A DNA stretch of 64,000 nucleotides from DASYPP01 sp036006525 (GTDB lineage: Bacteria > Gemmatimonadota > Gemmatimonadetes > Gemmatimonadales > GWC2-71-9): NCBI GenBank assembly GCA_036006525.1, contig DASYPP010000074.1:1-64000 (forward strand), written 5' to 3'. The notes below the pieces were generated by a model. The model was not told the origin of the DNA, searched no databases, and was given only the letters and a program-made list of their open reading frames with translations. How positions within the stretch are numbered: the stretch's first letter is position 1; every line of letters begins with the position of its first letter. Shown piece after piece: positions 59,790 to 64,000 of the stretch. Position numbers and translations under genes: made by a program.

Positions 59790-59794
59790 GAAGG

Positions 59795-60619
59795 CTACTT
59801 GGCCAGCACCACGAGGTCCTGGGCGCCGATGTAGTGGGCGGCACCCGACCAGTAGCCCGGCAAAGGATCCATTCCCAGGCGCATTCCGGCATCAAGCGCC
59901 ATGTGCTCCAGCGCAACGGTCCGGTATGCCGTCATCCGCTCGGGATCTGCGGGAAAGGCGATCGAGCAGCCTTCGGATGCCGCTCCATATGGATGGGTGA
60001 AATCGAAGTCCGGCACGTCGAAGCCCCGCGGACGCTGGTCGCGGGGCCGATAGTTGTCGAGCAGAAAGAAACTGAAGAGGCAGCGTCCGCCCGGACGTAG
60101 CACACGACCGGCCTCGCGGAAGTAGTGGGCGACATTCTCCGGGGTCATGTGGGTGAACACCGAGGCGGCAAACACGACGTCGAAGCTGTTGTCGGGATAG
60201 GGAAACCGGTAATCGGCGGCCGGGTGTTTTCCGCCAGGATTGTAGTGGGTATTGCGGACGTCAGCCCAGGTAAAGCGGAAGTGGCCATGCGCGGGTTCAA
60301 ACCGCTGCTTCAGGAAATCGATCTTGGCGCGAACGATCTCGAAGCCCTCATAACTCCCCCCCTGATCCAGGAAGTAACGGAGCGAAAAGGCAATTCGACC
60401 CAGGCCACAGCCAATTTCCATGACGGCACTATTGCGGCCCAGGCCGGCGTAGGCCCGGAGCACCACGGCCCACTCCTCTCCCCAGCGAAACCACTCTTCC
60501 AGCACCTGGATCCCCTCCGACGCCATGAGCGCGGGGGGCGGTACCAGCCCGGGTTGATAGGCAACATACCGGGGGTATTCGGCGTCTGCCGGTCGCATCG
60601 AACCGATTTTATCCCGCAC
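59795..60619 (-). CDS. SAM-dependent methyltransferase (class I, Methyltransf_11/25)
   Basis: A 274-residue protein. The SAM-binding motif is VMEIGCGLGRIAFSL, then GFEIVRAKIDFL, and FDVVFAASVFTHMTPENVAHYFREAGRVLRPGGRCLFSFFLLD. I chose the GTG at 60619, which overlaps the ABC ATPase gene by 11 nt, because GGAGG lies 6 nt upstream; the ATG at 60598 has no ribosome binding site. It probably modifies a sugar or terminates a growing chain before export, given its place next to the ABC exporter. Confidence 0.85.
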   Translation of the reverse strand: MRDKIGSMRPADAEYPRYVAYQPGLVPPPALMASEGIQVLEEWFRWGEEWAVVLRAYAGLGRNSAVMEIGCGLGRIAFSLRYFLDQGGSYEGFEIVRAKIDFLKQRFEPAHGHFRFTWADVRNTHYNPGGKHPAADYRFPYPDNSFDVVFAASVFTHMTPENVAHYFREAGRVLRPGGRCLFSFFLLDNYRPRDQRPRGFDVPDFDFTHPYGAASEGCSIAFPADPERMTAYRTVALEHMALDAGMRLGMDPLPGYWSGAAHYIGAQDLVVLAK

Positions 60620-61367
60620 GGTAGGCCTCCACGACACCGGCGGCGGGACCTTCGGCGCGAATCCGGCCTTCGTCGAGCCAGACCGCGCGGCTGCAGAGTC
60701 GGCTCACCGAGTCGAGGTCATGGGTGACGACGATCATGGTCCCGCCGTTCTCCCGGAAGCGAGCCAGCCGCAGCTCGCAGCGCTGACGGAATTCCTCGTC
60801 CCCCACCGCCAGGACCTCGTCCACCAGCAGGATGTCCGGCTCGATGCACACCACGACCGCGAAGGCGAGGCGGGCCTGCATTCCCGAGGAGTAGTACTTG
60901 ACCGGTTCGCGGATGAAGTCTCCCAGGTCGGCAAAGGCGACGATTTCGTCGAACCGGGAGGCCACTTCGCGGCGGCTCAGGCCCATGACGGCGGCATAGA
61001 TCTCGACATTCTCCGCCCCGGTGAGCTCGGGATTGAACCCGACGCCGAGCTCGATGATCGCTGCGATCCGGCCCCGGGTCTCTACTATCCCCTCGCTGGG
61101 GGGATAGATCCCGGCGATCAGGCGCAACGCGGTACTCTTCCCCGACCCATTGGCCCCCACCAGCGCGATCGATTCTCCCGCGGCGACCTCCAGGTTGAAG
61201 TCTTCCAGGGAGAACCGGGCATGGCGGACGTGGATCGGGCGCCGCAATACGGTCCGTATGAAACGCTCCCGGAGCGACGTGGTGCGGTGGTCGTAGTGAT
61301 AGAAGCGCTTGGTGACGCCCCGGCACGTCACCGCGGGAGCCGGCTGAGGCTCAGACGATCTCGGCAA
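60609..61367 (-). CDS. ABC transporter ATPase for polysaccharide/teichoic acid export (Wzt/TagH-like)
   Basis: A 252-residue ATPase. Walker A is GANGSGKST (71-79), the signature YYSSGMQARL, Walker B ILLVDEVLAVGD and the switch His in VTHD. ELGVGFNPELTGAENV is characteristic for the polysaccharide/O-antigen exporter subfamily (Wzt, TagH, KpsT). No C-terminal carbohydrate-binding domain is present. The TTG at 61367 with AAGG upstream is used; the GTG at 61331 is an alternative. It works with the permease gene that overlaps it. Confidence 0.9.
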   Translation of the reverse strand: MPRSSEPQPAPAVTCRGVTKRFYHYDHRTTSLRERFIRTVLRRPIHVRHARFSLEDFNLEVAAGESIALVGANGSGKSTALRLIAGIYPPSEGIVETRGRIAAIIELGVGFNPELTGAENVEIYAAVMGLSRREVASRFDEIVAFADLGDFIREPVKYYSSGMQARLAFAVVVCIEPDILLVDEVLAVGDEEFRQRCELRLARFRENGGTMIVVTHDLDSVSRLCSRAVWLDEGRIRAEGPAAGVVEAYRAG

Positions 61368-62202
61368 AGAGAACCTTGTAGCGGTTGAAGATCATGTACC
61401 CGAGTGCGCAGGACCCGAAGGCGGCCAGGCTGACGCCGAGCAGCAGTGGCGCGGTCGGCCAATGGCCGCTGTACAGCACGTCGTGGTACAGGGTCAGCAG
61501 GCCGGCGATCGGATTGAGGAAGTAGAACGGCCGCAGGGTTTCGGGGACCAGGGTGGCCGGATAGAACACCGGGGACAGATAGAACAACATCAGCAACAGG
61601 ATCGGCATCGCGTGCTGCACGTCGCTGTAGAAGACCGAAAGCGTGGCGACCGGCATGGCCAACCCGATCGCGAGCAGTACCTGGATGGCGATCAGCCAGG
61701 GCAGGAGAACCAGGCTGGCCGGCACGCCATGATGATGCGCGATGATGAGCAGGAGCACGGCGATGGCCATCTCGACGGCGAACTCGACCAGCCGGGAGGC
61801 CGCCGTCGCCAGTACCAGCACTTCGCTGGGAAATGCAACGCTGCGCCGCAGCGACGCATGCTCCGCCAGGGTATAGGTTGCCGAGGAGAGCATTTGCAGC
61901 ATGAAGTTCCAGACGAAATAGCCGCTGAACACGAAGGCCCAGTAGTGCTCGACCTTGATCTTGATGAAATAGGTGAAGACGAGGGTCAGCACGCCGATGG
62001 TGAGCATCGGATTGAGCAGGGTCCAGATGAAGCCCAGCATGGATCGCTGGTACTTCACCTTGAGGTTGCGAACGACCAGGGTTCGGAGAAATTCGCGGTA
62101 GCGCCAGATGTCCGCCAGGCGGGATTGCCGCCGGGAAGACGAGGCCACCAATAGCGGCCGGTCTCCACCCGGCCGCGCGGAGGGCGTCGGGGTCGCGGTC
62201 AT
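61351..62202 (-). CDS. ABC-2-type polysaccharide export permease (Wzm/TagG-like)
   Basis: A 283-residue membrane protein with six hydrophobic segments. The N-terminal WRYREFLRTLVVRNLKVKYQRSMLGFIWTLLNPML is the typical amphipathic start of Wzm/TagG/KpsM permeases. SPVFYPATLVPE and LNPIAGLLTLYHDVLYSG are also family-like. It forms the export channel with the ATPase and moves the undecaprenyl-linked glycan across the inner membrane. Its ATG overlaps the upstream glycosyltransferase stop (ATGA). Confidence 0.9.
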   Translation of the reverse strand: MTATPTPSARPGGDRPLLVASSSRRQSRLADIWRYREFLRTLVVRNLKVKYQRSMLGFIWTLLNPMLTIGVLTLVFTYFIKIKVEHYWAFVFSGYFVWNFMLQMLSSATYTLAEHASLRRSVAFPSEVLVLATAASRLVEFAVEMAIAVLLLIIAHHHGVPASLVLLPWLIAIQVLLAIGLAMPVATLSVFYSDVQHAMPILLLMLFYLSPVFYPATLVPETLRPFYFLNPIAGLLTLYHDVLYSGHWPTAPLLLGVSLAAFGSCALGYMIFNRYKVLFAEIV

Positions 62203-63182
62203 GCGGATTCCGTAGCCGCCCGTCGGGCGGCAATCCGGACCGCCCGGGGATAGGCCACCAGGCCGTACCAGCAATGGGCCCACATCCTGAGCAGCAGGCC
62301 AGCGGGCAGCGGATCGCGTCCTACCAGGCGCCTGGCGAGGCGCACTCCCGGCTTGAGCAGTCGCCATCCCAGGAACGCGGCTACTCCCCACCGCCTTCGA
62401 CCGGGAGTCCGTACCGTGTGTTTGGTCAGCATGGCGATCAAGGCGCGTTGATGCCCCACGATCTGGTCCCGGGCCGCCGTCAGCTCGCGGCGATGCTCAT
62501 GCCGTGCCACCGCGGCGGGTTGGTATACCACATCATAACCGGCGACCAGGAGACGCCACAGCATGTCGTGATCTCCGCCGCCAGGGAGCGCCGGCCCCAG
62601 GTCCAGGGCGACGTCAAATCCGCCGAGCGCGCGGACCAGGTTCCGGTTGACGGCCAGGCTGCAGCCGCTGCCGACACTCACCGCCCACGCGATGAGCGGT
62701 GCGCGATGACCATGGAGGGGCTGAGCCGAGTCGCGGGGAAGCCTGATCGGCGCGGTGCCCCGGCTGAATCCACCATTGGCTTCGAAGAGATTCTGCGCCT
62801 CGGTGGCGAGCTCCAGGGCTTCAACCCGGCCGGTACAGGCACCGATTCCCGAATCTTCCAGCAGTAGCGCGGATGCAGCGGCAACCCATCCCGGTTCGGC
62901 CACGGCATCATCGTCAAGGAAGAGCACGACGTCATGGTGCGACGCTTCCAACGCGCGGTTACGGGCGAAGTCGAGGCCGGGTATGGATTCATCGATCACC
63001 CGGACGGTGGGAAATTCCCGGCGCAGGAGTTCCGCCGTGGCCGGCTGGTCGGGGCGGTTGTTCACCACCAGAATCTCTCCCGGAGCAGGGTCCTGGGCGA
63101 GCAGGGAGCGCAGGGTTCGTTCCAGGGACTCAGGTCGCCCGGCGGTGCAGACCGCGGCGGTAACGGCGAGGTTCAACGCCAC
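62199..63182 (-). CDS. GT2 family glycosyltransferase
   Basis: A glycosyltransferase of about 327 residues. LAVTAAVCTAGRPESLERTLRSLL opens the GT2 domain; VVNNRPDQPATAELL, RNRALEASHHDVVLFLDDDAVAEP, GSGCSLAVNRNLVRALGGFDVALDLG and GGDHDML follow. It is related to the GT2 at 58605-59789. The GTG at 63182 overlaps the upstream gene by 10 nt; an ATG at 63221 is an alternative start. It ends with an Arg-rich helix typical of peripheral membrane GTs. Confidence 0.85.
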   Translation of the reverse strand: MALNLAVTAAVCTAGRPESLERTLRSLLAQDPAPGEILVVNNRPDQPATAELLRREFPTVRVIDESIPGLDFARNRALEASHHDVVLFLDDDAVAEPGWVAAASALLLEDSGIGACTGRVEALELATEAQNLFEANGGFSRGTAPIRLPRDSAQPLHGHRAPLIAWAVSVGSGCSLAVNRNLVRALGGFDVALDLGPALPGGGDHDMLWRLLVAGYDVVYQPAAVARHEHRRELTAARDQIVGHQRALIAMLTKHTVRTPGRRRWGVAAFLGWRLLKPGVRLARRLVGRDPLPAGLLLRMWAHCWYGLVAYPRAVRIAARRAATESA

Positions 63183-64000
63183 GGGGACCGGGAACCGGGG
63201 ACGCGTTTGCGGCGCAACCATTTCCAGCCGCCGGCCACGAACGCCGTGGCATACGCCAGTCGCGCACCCAGGATGAGTGGGGAAAACAGCAGCGCCTGGG
63301 GCCGGCCGGCGAGAATCCAGATCGCCATGATATATCCGGATTCCAGAAACGCCACAGGGTACGCCACGAGCAGCGCCAGGAGCGGGAAGCGGTACAGCAC
63401 GGCACCCCGGCTTATTGCGCTCAGGTACTTTGCCTCGAGCGCACTGTAGCCCCAGCGGTAGTGACGCCGAAAGAAGTTGCCGAGGCTGGGACGATTGTAG
63501 TGATCGGCCAGGGCCGCCGGCTCGAAGTACAGCGCTACTCCCTGGCGCGCGGCCTGCCCCTCCCATTCCAACTCCTCGTGGCCATCGGCCACGGGAAACT
63601 CCTCGGTAAACCCGCCGCTGGTGTCGAACACTTCACGCTGGACACTCAGGTTCGCCGGGGTGTGGTTTCGAATCCGCCCGGCCGGCCGTCCCGGATGGAC
63701 GTGGTAGGCCGAGGCGTAATAATCGCACCGGGCCGACCAGGGCAAACCCGGGGGCAAGCCCAGGGCACCGCCAACGATGAGCTTTCCGGCCGCATGCGCC
63801 GCGACGTGGGCTTCCAGCCATCCCGAACGGGGGACACAATCGGCGTCCAGGAACACCAGCACTTCGCCGGTTGCAGCCGCCGCTCCGCGATTGCGTGCCG
63901 CACCGGGGTTCCCACCGGTCTCCCGCGCCGCAATCACTTTCGCCCCGGCCTCCGCCGCGACCAGCGCAGTGGCATCGCTCGAGCCGTCATCCACCACGAT
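63173..64000 (-). CDS. GT2 family glycosyltransferase (N terminus outside window)
   Basis: The frame is open to the last base; the visible 275 residues start in the VVDDGSSDAT donor loop, so about 30 to 40 N-terminal residues lie beyond the window. RNRGAAAATGEVLVFLDADCVPRSGWL, NLSVQREVFDTSGGFTEEFPVADGHEELEWEGQAARQG and two C-terminal hydrophobic stretches are typical of membrane-associated GT2 enzymes. It belongs to the same minus-strand polysaccharide operon, whose upstream part is not visible. Confidence 0.85.
   Translation of the reverse strand: MVVDDGSSDATALVAAEAGAKVIAARETGGNPGAARNRGAAAATGEVLVFLDADCVPRSGWLEAHVAAHAAGKLIVGGALGLPPGLPWSARCDYYASAYHVHPGRPAGRIRNHTPANLSVQREVFDTSGGFTEEFPVADGHEELEWEGQAARQGVALYFEPAALADHYNRPSLGNFFRRHYRWGYSALEAKYLSAISRGAVLYRFPLLALLVAYPVAFLESGYIMAIWILAGRPQALLFSPLILGARLAYATAFVAGGWKWLRRKRVPGSRSPWR

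Overview
This 64 kb window comes from a GC-rich bacterial chromosome. The gene content fits a Gram-negative, aerobic, environmental heterotroph, most likely Gemmatimonadota or a close relative. The reasons are a large Ser/Thr kinase with a TPR tail, many secreted proteins with short signal peptides ending in A-Q, outer-membrane beta-barrel proteins, a succinate dehydrogenase whose flavoprotein has the actinobacterial-type AHTVMAEGG signature, and GTG starts in several genes. The phylum call is inference. No rRNA, tRNA, CRISPR array, phage or transposase gene was found. Genes are tightly packed, with many 1-4 nt stop/start overlaps.

Layout. 1-8 kb: an aldo/keto reductase (5' end cut by the window), an AraC regulator, a DUF3224 protein, a monooxygenase/NIPSNAP pair divergent from an ArsR-type regulator that is followed by a DEAD-box helicase, an unusual zinc-motif SDR protein and a ferritin-like protein. 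8-19 kb: a barrel protein, flavin amine oxidase, THUMP RNA methyltransferase, Ser/Thr kinase, an ArsR/sarcosine-oxidase-like/ornithine-cyclodeaminase-like operon and a DPP-IV-like peptidase. 19-28 kb: a RidA-like lipoprotein, a LytS/LytTR pair, an NTF2-like protein and the M48-sdhC-sdhA-sdhB-TPR operon. 28-31 kb: thiC behind a promoter, a TPP riboswitch and a terminator hairpin, then a barrel protein. 31-40 kb: esterase, FAD oxidoreductase, a CstB-like persulfide dioxygenase-rhodanese, phosphoesterase, lipid kinase, aldehyde dehydrogenase and a saccharopine-dehydrogenase-like protein. 40-46 kb: PadR plus a membrane partner, a MEDS sensor, and a five-gene sulfur-handling operon. 46-49 kb: a second LytS/LytTR pair. 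49-64 kb: a long minus-strand operon of glycosyltransferases, methyltransferases, an ABC exporter and a sulfatase-superfamily protein, probably for a cell-surface polysaccharide, running off the right edge.

Two themes stand out. First, the sulfur operon (46.4 to 42.3 kb) codes for a secreted sulfurtransferase, a class V cysteine-desulfurase-like enzyme, a split YeeE/YedE sulfur transporter, and a rhodanese-fold protein that has lost its catalytic Cys but carries its only Cys in a C-terminal GGCFY tail resembling the SoxY swinging arm. Second, intergenic spaces hold about a dozen large inverted repeats built from short, repeated words. At least two sub-families recur, and one copy occupies the P3 stem of the thiC TPP riboswitch, apparently without destroying the aptamer.
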